Shown here: positions 29,612 to 39,603 of the stretch, piece after piece
Layout of the letters: each line of letters opens with the position of its first letter
Numbering within the stretch: the stretch's first letter is position 1
Assembly: GCA_002633005.1 (NCBI GenBank)
Contig: NMRA01000287.1
Coordinates: 287,393 to 328,237 of the forward strand
From: Phoronis australis
Taxonomy: Eukaryota; Phoronida; Phoronidae
Reading direction: 5' to 3'
DNA length: 40,845 nt
Position numbers and translations under genes: made by a program
The notes under the pieces: model-generated
What the model was told of the DNA's origin: nothing
The model's database searches: none
The model's input: only the letters and a program-made list of their open reading frames with translations

Positions 29612-32299
29612 CTGGAGAAACAGGAACAGACGTATTAAAGCACTAAGCTACTTGCCTTGTTTCAACTGCATGAAGCCACCGGGACACTTACACGGTGCTT
29701 TGACTCGCACTAGCACCCATTTTGTCATAAGAAAGCGCGCTATTTCAGCAAATTGTAAGTATTTGCGCACTTTTTACATACAGTTCATGTGTTGCAATGA
29801 CACGCAAAAGGTTGGGCATTGGTGAAGTTAATGGAACGTTTTCCAAACAAGACCTACCCAGTCACAGATTTGCTTGAACATTAGGCGCCATATTGTTTAT
29901 AAAAGGTTTCATTATTGGCAACCGAATTGATTTACGGCCTAACAAAGATAACGTTCATCGTGTTACCAGACTAATTTAAACTTTCACACATGGGCAACTA
30001 TTCTGCCGACGGAGTTGGTATTACATTAGTTTCGTTATTATAGTCCAATTGTTATGTTTAAACTTACTTCAGTATTAGAATGGAGAAATTCTTCAAAATG
30101 TCATCCGGCAAACGCAAAAAATCAAAGATGTATTCATTTTCTTTATACAGTAAGGTACAGCCCAAAACCTTTAGAACCACCAGTCCTAAAAGACTTGGTT
30201 GGGCATCCTAGGGTTTTATGAGATATGAGCTAAATTACAAACTACATGTATACTGTGTTATATTTGATAAGTTCGAATTTTCAAACGAGCGTTTTAAATT
30301 TGATTGAATTCCATTAGAAGTTACATGTACATGGCATTAGGAGTACATAAAATGCCGTCATTATAAATGTTTTGAGCTGATTCTGATAATGAAAGTTAAG
30401 AAGTAGCCTCGAAAAATATCCAACTTGAGCCAGCTTTGAACATAATATTTCAGTAATGGCTGATCAGATTTTAAGTCTAAATTGTGTTCAAGTCATGTTT
30501 TGTAACTTATTGCTTTCTTAATTCAGGTTATCAAGTCAACAATATGAAGAATCTTGATGAGAGAAATAAGCTATGTTGGATTGTGAAACTTCAAGCCTCC
30601 AATTCTTGTTCCTTGCAACTTCGTATTTTTTTAAATCACGCTTGTCAAATTCTGGTGTAAGGGAAAACTATTCGGTCACCAAGGTAATATATACATGTAT
30701 GTCCACTGTCATATCATGGAAACTTGTGCTGTTGAATAGTGTTTGTAATGCTTAAATGTTGTATTGTGCATTTTAAGTTACTTACTATGGTAAAAGGTTG
30801 AATCATTTTGGCTTAATGAATAAAAAAGTATAGCATTTTGTATTGGGCTTTTCTGTATGTGCTCGAACGAGCCCCGTATTTGGGAAATGGAAAAAGGTTT
30901 GCCTCAGTCAGAGAAGCCCGAACTCCGAAAAAAGTAGAAAACGGAACAAGTCCACTAAAAGACAGGAATTAACAAAATTTAGCGTCTGCAATTCATAGCT
31001 CTGAACATACCTGGTGAATCTTATAGTAAAAGGTAGACATTCCTAAAAATTCCAGCCCCCATTTTTTAGGCTTGGTGCGCTCATGCAAAGTCTGGGCAAA
31101 TCTCTGTTGACAACTTTGCACAGTTCTAAATAAACTTCGTTTGAGCGAGCGCTGTGACCAGGAAGGCCCAAGCAATGGAGGATTTAGGAGTGGGGGCAAG
31201 GGGGCCATACCCCCTCCCTGAAATTCTTCCAGATACCATTTGGCAGTTCGGGTGCGAATTGCTGACAAGTACATGTGCGCAAACAGGGGGGCTCGGAGGG
31301 GGGAGGGTGAATAAACAATGTATAGGCCATGAAAAACCCCGTTTACCTTTTTTAGTGAAAAGGTCCACAAACCCAAAAATTCGAGACCTCCTGCATCCCT
31401 ACATTTTAGGCTCGGCGCGCGCATCTGCCGAAACTCTAGTGATTTCTGTGTTCTGCCCCCCCCTAACTCAAAATCTTGGTTCCGCTCCTGCTAAGGGTAG
31501 CCTTGGCGCAAAGCTGTATAGGCCTAACAAGCTGTATTTTGCCGGCACTGAGGCTAGCTAAGGGCTGCCGCGGCAGTGTTACACAGAAATAACCAGCCAG
31601 AAATTTTATGCAAGTGTCTGAAAATACTTTGAATATATACGGCATTTATGAATTGAACATTTTAATTCGACAAAACAGCTTGCAGCCGCATGCCTATATC
31701 GTTCGACAGTGTCTTGTCTCAATCCGCACCGCCGGTCCGATAGGCTGCGGTCCCGAGTCTGGCAAAATAATTTTTGTCAAAATTAATCACCACATTTCTC
31801 CAGCAAATTCGACAAAATTTTCCTTATTTTGATTTCATTAAAATTAAGGCGCGCTGTCGATTATTTTGCCCCCCTTTGCAGGCTGGTAACAGGCACTGCT
31901 CTAGTCGCACTGACGGCGTTTTCTTAGTTTGTGTTCCTGAATGAATTGTACTTCCGGGTTCGCGGTAAGTTCAAAATGGCAGCGTGTTCTTCGGGTGCGA
32001 ATCGTGAGTGGCGCGTTTATTTAAGCTTTGTTCGATGACGGATTGTGTATTAGTTATGGGTTAGGTACTTCTCGGATCCTTATAACATCCTCTAACCCTG
32101 TAATAGGGGTTAACAACATGTGAGACCAGGACTTTAATCTAATGAAATTTGCATTTAACGCTTCTGCCCTGAGGGAAAAGCTGCTCAGCGTTATCCCCTA
32201 CATGTTGAATAAATAGAATCAGATAAACAATGACAATTATAACTTTTGAACGAAATAACGTAAGAATCACAGCAGGTATGCCTAACAAACTCAACTTAC
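29612..32299. other. Intron between the Ig exons
   Basis: No exon is supported. Around 31030-31500 lies a G/C-rich repeat: two diverged copies of a TTTTAGGCTYGGYGCGC segment (about 31065 and 31405) around blocks with GGGGGCAAGGGGG and CCCCCCCC, resembling a decayed MITE. Translations there are low-complexity artefacts. Confidence 0.5.
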
Positions 32300-32665
32300 G
32301 GTCCACAAAAATCTTGGTGTATGAATTTGCCGGTTCGCCTCTGGAAAGACCCACATACACTCTGTACAGGTTTTCATCACTAGCTGTAAGTTTTGACAAA
32401 GTCATGGTAAAGTCAGTCTTCTCTTCAGAGTAGTCAGTAGAAGCACGTGACTTATAGACGCCAAAAAACTTGCCCTTAGGTTTCCAGGTGTCGCCTTCGA
32501 TTAAAGGGGCTTGAAACACACGGACTTCATCTGATATCTGCACCTTTATCGCATTCATATCTTCGCCACTCCCCAGTGTATAATTTATCCTGAACGTAAC
32601 TTCTCCACCCTTCACACCAACGACTTCACTTGGTGACGTCACAGTGACGGCAGAAGCAACACCAT
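32300..32665 (-). CDS. Ig-like domain exon 1 (V-like, lacking the cysteines)
   Basis: This 366-nt exon (122 codons) has acceptor GTATTTCAG and donor GTAAGTTGAG, phase 1-1. It reads VASAVTVTSPSEVVGVKGGE VTFRINYTLGSGEDM...FTMTLSKLTASDENLYRVYVG and ends TKIFVD. The pattern (GGEVTF strand B, LTASDENLYRVYV strands E-F) is that of an Ig V domain, but Ile/Asn and Arg stand where strand B and F cysteines belong, and no strand C Trp is obvious. Such cysteine-less Ig-like folds exist in some invertebrate recognition proteins. It precedes the Ig exon at 29288-29611 in the proposed gene. Confidence 0.7.
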
Positions 32666-34184
32666 CTGAAATACCAAAACAGTGCGACATTTTTATTGAA
32701 CTACATGAAGCATGCCACGCCAGTGCATTGGTTCCAAACCAGTTTGTACCAAGTGCATAGCAACAGAGACTTTGACAAAAGGCTGTCCATTCACACCGTG
32801 TCTTTCGTAAAAATATTAAGTAGAGACTACCCATGGGCGGTTCCATATTGACTGTCAGAGACTGTCCTGAAATATTATGAGGGTGTGGGCGACCCTTACA
32901 TACACACATACATACATATATAAAGTTACATGTGATTTTTCTGACCTAGGTCTGGTTTTCGGTTTTACACGTTGACCCTGGAAAAGACTTTATCAACACT
33001 TATTACAATAAAAACCTGCCAGCGTTGCAAGACTGTTGGATTAATTTAAAAATGCATCTATTCAAAAGTTCTTTCGTTCGCTTATTCGTTGACGTGTAGT
33101 TTTACAGAGTACACCATAGTATTTGGCTACTCGGATACAGTGATTGCAAAGCAGTTCAGCAAAAATAAATTTTGAATGTTTTGAAGATATTTCTAAGGGT
33201 TGTTGTGAACATCGGAAGCCCCAGAACGGGTGGGTAATGGGGGAGCACGCGCCGTTATACCACCTCCCCTGTTCTTCTAACTTACGGGACTTTTCTTAAT
33301 AGCCTCAGTCTGGTTACAACAGTCAATCCAAACTGGCAGGGCGCTAGGACGAATGAGATGGAGTGGAAGTAGTGATGGATATAAAGTTCTGGAGCACGTA
33401 TTTGGTGCCAAAATAAATTACAAAAAGTGACCATATCTTTCACTAGAATTCACTACATCAAAGTGTAACATGTAACTAAAAATATATAACGCATGAGTTA
33501 TGAAAACTTCTCATATTTGGGGTTCTTCCTGAAAGTTGTGAAGTTAGTTCAGCAGCAATGCGCTTTAGCCTATTGTTGACAATGTTTGCTTGAGCAGCCA
33601 CACGAAAAGATGGCTGCATAAACCTTTTTTGCGAAAAATCATGACATGAATTTTCTGGATAAGTGTGTAACTAGCTCAGTTTGTGAGATTATGAATATCA
33701 TATAACTTGTGTGAAGGTAACACGTCACAATTCCATTTAGTTGAACAAAAGAGTCTACGTATTCATAAACGATGCTATGCCTGCAATCAAATATCTGCAG
33801 GTGGACAGTCTTTAGAGAACAGCAATATTTGCTGCAGAGGTGGTGACATAATGAGATGTCATGGCCAGAGCCCGTAATAATTATGTAAAATGTTAAAGGA
33901 TGTAACATAGACTCAATGACCGTGACCTTTCTCAAATATTTGTTACTGGCATTTTAAGCTGTACATCGTGATTTCTGATAAAGGATTACCCGCTGAGCAT
34001 TGTTTCGGTATCTAGAGCTCCCACTATATATAAGTTTAAATCTGTAAAGTTACAAAGACTAAAAGAACAAACATTCGGTACGTTTTTCCTTCATCTTACA
34101 GCAGAATATACACATGTGGCAATACAAAGATCTGAGCTAATCAAAAAGTCATGGACACACAAACACGAAATGTGGTTTTTTAAT
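32666..34184. other. Upstream of Ig exon 1, nothing found
   Basis: I looked for a signal-peptide exon on the minus strand and found none that I trust. A short (ACAT)n run is at about 32902-32922. No repeat array is seen. Confidence 0.4.
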
Positions 34185-34222
34185 GTTTATTACGAAATCT
34201 TCAGAATACAATGAATATACAT

Positions 34223-34250
34223 AACCCAGAAAGAGGCATTAGATCTGGGT
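34223..34250 (-). other. 3' UTR hairpin of LINE copy 2
   Basis: ACCCAGA (34224-34230) pairs with TCTGGGT (34244-34250) around a 13-nt loop, the same arms as in copy 1 although flanking bases have diverged. Confidence 0.6.
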
Positions 34251-34526
34251 AAAAAATACAAGGAAGTCTATATACAATGATTATATACAAATACACAAAT
34301 AAAAAAACTGATGTTAAGAATACACTGATAAATGACAACGAATGAAAATAATTTATTTTCATACAGGTGTATAAAATTCTATCCACTCACACAAAGAGAT
34401 TTAATGTTATAAAGAAATTCTGATACTATTTCAAATAAAACCATATTTTCGTTTGAGTTAAGTTCTTGACATCCACATAGAAAGAAATTAATTTTGTTGT
34501 AAAATTGCAGAATTTCAGAGTATTTT

Positions 34527-34922
34527 TTATAAAAAAATGGGGTTTTGTTCGAGTGCCTGGAAGAGCTGTACCCTCTCCTCCTTGCATACCTCACAAGCAA
34601 AGAAAACATGAGGATATGTCTGGGTATCTCTACAGGAACACAGAGCCGAAATATTATTAAAATTATGTCTAAATTTCTCGTTGTTTAGGAATAGACCACA
34701 TCTTGATCTGTGTAGTGTTATTTCATGGTTGCAGGGAAGTTGGAATGATGTCAATGGGACTGGCAAGTCTGGAGTAGTGGTGTGCATTTTAAAGTTATTT
34801 TTGAGAGTGACGATTGAAGTGCTTTCTTTTATTTTGAATGGTAAGGAATTCCAGTTGTCAATACAAGTTAATATCGTTGATCTTCTTAAGGCTTGGCTGA
34901 TGGAGGCTGGAATAGTATACAT
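34527..34922 (-). pseudogene. LINE copy 2 C-terminal region
   Basis: A 131-codon frame with SQALRRSTILTCIDNWNSLP, LHRSRCGLFLNNEKFRHNF and CSCRDTQTYPHVFFACEVCK. The CxC...H...C knuckle corresponds to copy 1. Confidence 0.7.
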
Positions 34923-35384
34923 ATTGCTTTGCCGGAGTCCTGGTCTCGTGCTTGGTCTTTTGTAGGAGTCAAAGAGGATTTTGTTAGAGTACTGTAATTG
35001 TTTATGTTGTTTAAGACTTTGAGTGTATACATGGACAGGTGGAGTTTACGACGGGTTGCTAGTTTGCTCCAGTGAAGACTATTTAGAACCTTGATTGTGT
35101 TGGACCCTTTGTATGTCACAGTTATGGCTAAAGCTGCTTGGTACTGTAGTCTTTCTAATTGGAGAAGTATGCCAGCGTTTGCCGATTGGTAGATTATGTC
35201 ACAGTAATCTAGATGTGGAAGTACAAAAGACTTGAACAGAGTTTCAAGATGCATGGAGTTGAGATGACGAGAGATAATTCTAATTGGATTAATTAATTTT
35301 TGTACTTTTAGAACGAGTTCGCGACAATGAGGAGTAAATGTAAGCTTATGGTCGAGTAGTGAGCCAAGATGTTTGTGCGTGAAC
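34886..35384 (-). pseudogene. LINE copy 2 RT thumb region
   Basis: Frame with [66 protein letters not shown] and LATRRKLHLSMYTLKVLNNI. It is collinear with copy 1. It ends by frameshift near 34990. Confidence 0.75.
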
Positions 35385-35860
35385 TTATTGGGGATAACTT
35401 CCCCATTGAGTGATAATTCCAGTGTTGGATTTGTTTTGGAAATGAGTATTATTAGACTTAGAAAATATAAGATCAACACTTTTTTCAGGTTTAAATTTCA
35501 TCTTCCATTTGTGAGACCAGAGTTTGTTAAGGTCAGTTTGCAATTGTAAGGAGTCATGGGGATGCTCTTTTGAGAATGGGTGGAATATTGCAGTGTCATC
35601 AGCATATAAGAATGTTTTAGAGCTTATCGTGTCTGGAAGATCATTGATGTACAGTAAAAAGAGTAAGGGGCCTAGTACGCTATCTTGTGGTACTCCAGCA
35701 TTTACGAAACCTGGCGTTGATGATGGTGACAAGACACCCTCAATTCGGACTTTGTAAGTTCGATTTTCCAGATATGATTTTAAAAGTAAGAGGAGAGTGC
35801 CTGAGAAACCGGAAGATTGTAATTTATGTAGAAAAGTGGGGTGTGAAACACTGACACAAT
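35385..35860 (-). pseudogene. LINE copy 2 reverse transcriptase core
   Basis: It begins within [17 protein letters not shown], the counterpart of the [15 protein letters not shown] segment of copy 1. It then has [37 protein letters not shown] (Gly to Asp change in GVPQG), and the catalytic LYADDTAIF box. It continues to [19 protein letters not shown], where the frame shifts. Sequence before 35860 is not LINE-like, marking the truncation. Confidence 0.8.
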
Positions 35861-36715
35861 AGAGCCTCGACAAAGAAACAACAGACAAACGTGTTACCAA
35901 AACCTCTATTAGAGTTGTTTTAACACAGCAATTTCATAACTTCATGTAAATATAGTTCGCATCTGCAGCCCTGACCCAAATTGCCAGTTTTGAAGTTGTG
36001 GCAATTTGGAACGTTGAGATAATTTGGGCCTGCCCACGGCCCCGACCACGGTAGTCACATGGTACCACTTCTGAAAGTACCCTCTGCATATAGAGTCTGT
36101 GATGACAATGGTGATACAAAGCAACCTGTCTGAGAACCAAAATAGCAAAACAAGATAATACTGTGCGCTAAGCATTGTCTCAAGAGTCAACTAAAAACTT
36201 AGACACTGTTGGTAACACGTCACGACTCTATTTGAGCTGACTGGGAGTCGACACGCGAGAAGGTTTCCCGAAAATAATTTTTGTCATTTGGGAAATCACT
36301 CGCCAAGTTTGCCCTACTATCGCCAATGATGAGCTGGCGAGCAGCTAGCGCGAGCCTAGGGTGAGTGATGTACAACCTGCTTCCCGTTCAGTAACGCTAG
36401 GACCTCATTAAAAAGCAATACTTCTCGAGATTACGTGAGGTATTGACGTGTATTTTAATTGAGATCACATGACTTTGGCTAGACTTTTGCTAGGTTTTTG
36501 CGTAGGTCCCATTGTTACTGAACGCACGACAGGACTGTCAGACGTCGGTACACGAGTAGTTGATAACCACGTGACATGTGTATTAGACATGATGCTCCAA
36601 ATAGGAAGCAGCCTAAGACGTCACTTCAATCTTAACAGTAACGGATGTACGGACGGGCGGCACCTCAATCACAAACAGGACTCGATAATAGAACATCGGA
36701 AGCACAAAAATGTTT
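35861..36715. other. Non-coding stretch
   Basis: No gene is supported. A minus-strand segment (about 36470-36600) reads TWLSTTRVPTSDSPVVRSVT and could be a continuation of the coiled-coil retroelement relic next to it. Confidence 0.4.
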
Positions 36716-36952
36716 CATACTGTAGATGAGCTGACCTCCACTGCCTCTCCTGTTAGGATCTTCTCGATTTCAAGAATTTTGAGTTCAGTCTCGATGTTTA
36801 ATCAAGATACACGTGCTTCTAATTGCAACTCTTTCTCTTTAGATTGCATTTCTGGCTGCAACATTCCAACTTTAATTTCATTCTCTTCCTTTAAGGCTTT
36901 AGCAAGTGCTAACAGCTTTGCCTTCTTCAGTTGAGCTTTAGCCTCTGCGGAC
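36716..36952 (-). pseudogene. Coiled-coil N-terminus of a BEL/Pao-like gag
   Basis: ATG at 36952 opens MSAEAKAQLKKAKLLALAKA, and a strongly charged heptad-like helix continues with EIKVGMLQPEMQSKEKELQL to RVS. There an in-frame TGA (probably from CGA, Arg) is followed by LNIETELKILEIEKILTG. Stops end it at 36716. Lysine/glutamate-rich coils of this kind open the gag of BEL/Pao elements in invertebrates. The assignment rests on composition only; no pol was found nearby. Confidence 0.35.
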
Positions 36953-37090
36953 ATATTCTGTTACCTTGAAGACACACACTTCAGCTGAAAATATAATCGT
37001 TGACGTCATCAACACCATAAGCACTAGATGCATATGGCACCTGTACATGTCTTGAGGCTCATTGGCGTCGATTCCTCCATTTAGACATTT
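36953..37090. other. Spacer before the MITE
   Basis: No feature is seen. The CATTT at 37086-37090 is the left target duplication of the next element. Confidence 0.5.
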
Positions 37091-37335
37091 CATGCGCGCA
37101 CCCAGCGTTCGATATGGGGGGCTCGAATTCCCGACTTTGTGGACCATTTGTAACAAAGGGCCGGGCGGACTAAACAACAACAACAACAAAAAAAAAATTA
37201 CGGGAGCACCTCTGTGAATTGCACGCTTTTGTCCCATTTTCTCGAATTTTTGTCTCTCGGAGGTGGACCTTTTTGCCCACTTTGTCAATTGGGGGGCTCG
37301 TTCGAGTCCCCCGAGCCTCCCTGGATGCGCGCATG
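37091..37335. mobile_element. 245-bp MITE with CATTT target duplication
   Basis: 15-bp inverted ends CATGCGCGCACCCAG (37091-37105) and CTGGATGCGCGCATG (37321-37335) match at 14 of 15 positions. CATTT directly flanks both (37086-37090, 37336-37340). Inside are two GGGGGGCTCG segments and an (AAC)n/A-run. It is non-coding. Confidence 0.75.
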
Positions 37336-38093
37336 CATTTGATAATACAACTGTTAATGCACTTCGCACACGCTTTGCATTTGTTTATTGTACAACACTG
37401 TCAATTTGACGTTGGGACCTACATGTTGACGTTGATAAATGAGCACTTCTTGTGACCAGCTTTTAGGTATTGTTTAAAGAAAAACATAAAGCTATAAGAA
37501 AAAGCCATAAGTAAAACATAAAAGCATAAACAGTACCATTACTGAGAACAAGTCTGACAAAATTCTATGCAATTTTAACGAGGCAATAATGCAAAATCCA
37601 TAACAGATTGTCAAAAATATAGGAAAAAGTCCATCAAAGTGATCCCATGCCTCCTATCACGTTACACTGAATTGAAAACCAAACATGCCAGAAACGAGGT
37701 CAAACTGAATAGTTTTACATGAATAAGTGTGGATAGGCCAAACTCAAAAATGGATCATGCGGGCTGGCTACAGGATAATCAGAAACCTAACAGTCAGAAG
37801 TGCAATACAGCCGTTTTTCAATCGAAATGCTTAACATCGTTGAATAACCCTTGTTCAGTTCTTCATGATTTTACCAGAAGCAAAAGATGAATAAGTCAGT
37901 TCAGGAATAATTATCATTCGCTTACCTGATTGGCTTGAATGAATAATTTTTTTAATTCTAAAAGCCAAGAACGTTATCAAAATGCGAAAATAACCATGCG
38001 AGATGGTAACTTAAAAAAGCAAATGAACCATAGCGGATATGTCAATGACTAGCTCAGTACGACAGATCACATGACAAGACACGTGACAACTCA
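37336..38093. other. Non-coding stretch
   Basis: AT-rich, with an imprecise (ATAAAAGC)-like run near 37480-37530. Nothing else is seen. Confidence 0.5.
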
Positions 38094-38136
38094 GTGGCCT
38101 GATGAAGTCCTCGAGAGGAGGACGCAACGTAGCCAT
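38094..38136 (+). ncRNA. Hammerhead-ribozyme-like motif with a core mutation
   Basis: The core CTGATGA (38099-38105) is followed by a 6-bp stem II (GTCCTC, loop GAGAG, GAGGAC; 38107-38123) and GCAAC where GAAAC is required. A 5-bp helix I can form between GTGGC (38094-38098) and GCCAT (38132-38136), placing cleavage after the A of GTA (38131). Helix III is nearly absent, as in minimal Penelope-type hammerheads. The A-to-C change in the GAAA box should block activity. One extra A lies between the core and stem II. Confidence 0.45.
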
Positions 38137-38438
38137 CTCCACGTACCGTAAGTCCAGTAATAGATTTATTGATTCTTATACTAGACTAGCTCAGTCCTTG
38201 CAGAAATAACGATTCAAAAGACTTCTACCATATAAAGGCAAAGGATTTAGTATTTAGAACCCTCACACTTGATGTGGATAATTTAGTCAGGCATTCATTC
38301 AAAGTTGTACATCTTTAGATCTTATTATATGTGCTTAAATTCAAGCTAAAGCAGGAGTGATTTTGAAACTTGCACAGACGTGCTTAGTTTCAAAACAGGG
38401 TAGGATGTTGATTGTTGAACTTGTACAGTGTTTCGTAT
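38137..38438. other. Non-coding stretch
   Basis: No feature is seen apart from a second ACTAGCTCAGTC-like copy (38184) of a segment at 38047, on either side of the hammerhead-like motif. Confidence 0.4.
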
Positions 38439-38594
38439 GTAGTAATAGCCGAGATTACCTTACCCGGGGATCGAACCCGCGACCCCCATAAAACCGGCAA
38501 GCGTGCTAACTATCCAGCTAATAGGCAATTGCCCCTTAGGGAGTAGCAAACAGAGGCTCATACATATAATTCACCGGAAGCACATCTACAACAT
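38439..38594 (-). mobile_element. tRNA-derived SINE, copy 1
   Basis: On the minus strand an A-box-like TTAGCTGGATAGTTAGCACG and a B-box GGGTTCGATCCCC lie at tRNA spacing. The head continues into GGTAATCTCGGCTATTACTA. It is about 93 percent identical to 38828-38994. It is not a functional tRNA: the acceptor stem does not pair. Confidence 0.75.
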
Positions 38595-38827
38595 TCCCCC
38601 CTTTCCTACGGAACGGGCACGCGACAGGAAGGTGAACACCAGGATGTCTCGCATACAGGTCATCAACGTCCCTTGGTACCTTTACCACCAAAACACAGGT
38701 GAACACAAGTCGTCTCTCATACAGGTCCTTGACTCCTGGAACCTTCCACGCGCGCTGTCCCGAGGTCCGTGGGTACTAGTTGACAGTGCTTCATCGGTAG
38801 ATCATCCGTTTGCCAACTAGGCCATTT
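38595..38827. repeat. Two diverged tandem units of about 62 bp between the SINEs
   Basis: AGGTGAACACCAGGATGTCT CGCATACAGGTC (from about 38630) recurs as AGGTGAACACAAGTCGTCTC TCATACAGGTC (from about 38697). I see no coding function. Confidence 0.5.
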
Positions 38828-38994
38828 GTAGTAATAGCCGAGATTACCCGACCCGGGGATCGAACCCGCGACCCCCATAAAACCGGCAAGCGTGCTAACC
38901 ATTCAGCTAATAGGCAATTGCCCGTTAGCGAGTAGCTAACGGAGGCTCATATATATAATTCACCGGAAGCACATCTACAACATCTACAACACGT
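38828..38994 (-). mobile_element. tRNA-derived SINE, copy 2
   Basis: A-box TTAGCTGAATGGTTAGCACG (about 38890-38910) and B-box GGTTCGATCC (about 38856-38866), minus strand. A hairpin with 8-bp arms CCGTTAGC/GCTAACGG (38922-38929, 38935-38942) adjoins the tRNA-like part and is broken in copy 1. It is in the same orientation, 389 bp away. Confidence 0.75.
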
Positions 38995-39603
38995 ACACTA
39001 GCTTTAAGCACGCCAGAACATACAGAAGGCACTCTGTGCTTGAGCCAGAGAAAAGCGTGTTAACTGGTATTCATTTGCTCGCATTTAAGTCAGGTTTTAC
39101 TGAAATTGTTACAATATAGCTTGCAACATGAAGTTGTTTCTTTATTTATCAAAACGTGCCTACATTTATATAAAAGTTGAAATTTTTAAAAGAACCGGAC
39201 TATTGGGACCATTTCATACATTCACGTTATTGATTGACCATTCAGAATGCAGTAAATCTACTAAAAATATTTATCGGATATTTACCGATAAAGCTTTTCT
39301 AACATATACAAATGGACAAACATCTCTCACGAAACGTACTGTGGACAGCTCACTATATTGGTTGCAGTGTAGGACTTTGCATTAAAGTTTAGAAATAAAC
39401 ACCTTTATTCCGTGCGCGTTAAATCAGTAGAATGCAACACGGCCATACGATAATGTGTTACACAGAAGCTAACCACGCCCCGACCCTCCTTGCAAAGTAC
39501 CACGTGACCTGTTTCCCGCCAGATGTGCGATTGAAATTGTGCTGAAGATTTCTCAATTAATTCTCTGTATTTAAGTCTTACGTTATCTTATACTTCACCC
39601 ACG
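38995..39603. other. Flank and probable 5' UTR of the LINE ORF1
   Basis: An 85-codon plus-strand frame (39128-39385) has no recognised motif. From about 39430 the sequence is more GC-rich and leads into the ORF1 start; this may be LINE promoter/UTR, but its edge is not visible. Confidence 0.4.

Larger units (their letters stand above)
13758..32665 (-). other. Proposed IgSF gene with a mini-exon array (partial model)
   Basis: This is an inferred transcription unit on the minus strand: Ig exon 1 (32665-32300), Ig exon 2 (29611-29288), mini-exon I (21483-21448), mini-exons H to A (15449 down to 13758). Both Ig exons and all 36-nt mini-exons use phase 1 on both sides, and all have GT donors and, except mini-exon G, AG acceptors. 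They can therefore be joined or skipped in frame. The product would be a protein with two Ig-like domains followed by a Gly/Thr/Pro/Asn-rich linker of 12-residue repeats. No signal peptide, transmembrane helix or terminal exon was found, so the ends and membrane topology are unknown. The large introns hold transposons. Confidence 0.5.
34185..35860 (-). mobile_element. LINE copy 2, 5'-truncated
   Basis: This minus-strand LINE fragment belongs to the same broad family as 2588-4480 and likewise keeps only the RT-to-3' end part. Its 3' end has AATAAA and a short A-run (about 34181-34193) and a hairpin with arms ACCCAGA/TCTGGGT (34224-34230, 34244-34250). Identity of the translated parts to copy 1 is roughly 50-60 percent by eye, so the two are separate subfamilies or very old copies. 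Confidence 0.85.

Noticed and set aside
31154-31561. 135-codon plus-strand and 143-codon minus-strand frames
   Set aside because: Both are low-complexity Gly/Pro/Leu translations of a G/C-rich repeat and overlap on opposite strands.
38439-38994. Possible tRNA genes
   Set aside because: A and B boxes are present but acceptor and anticodon stems do not pair; they are SINE heads.
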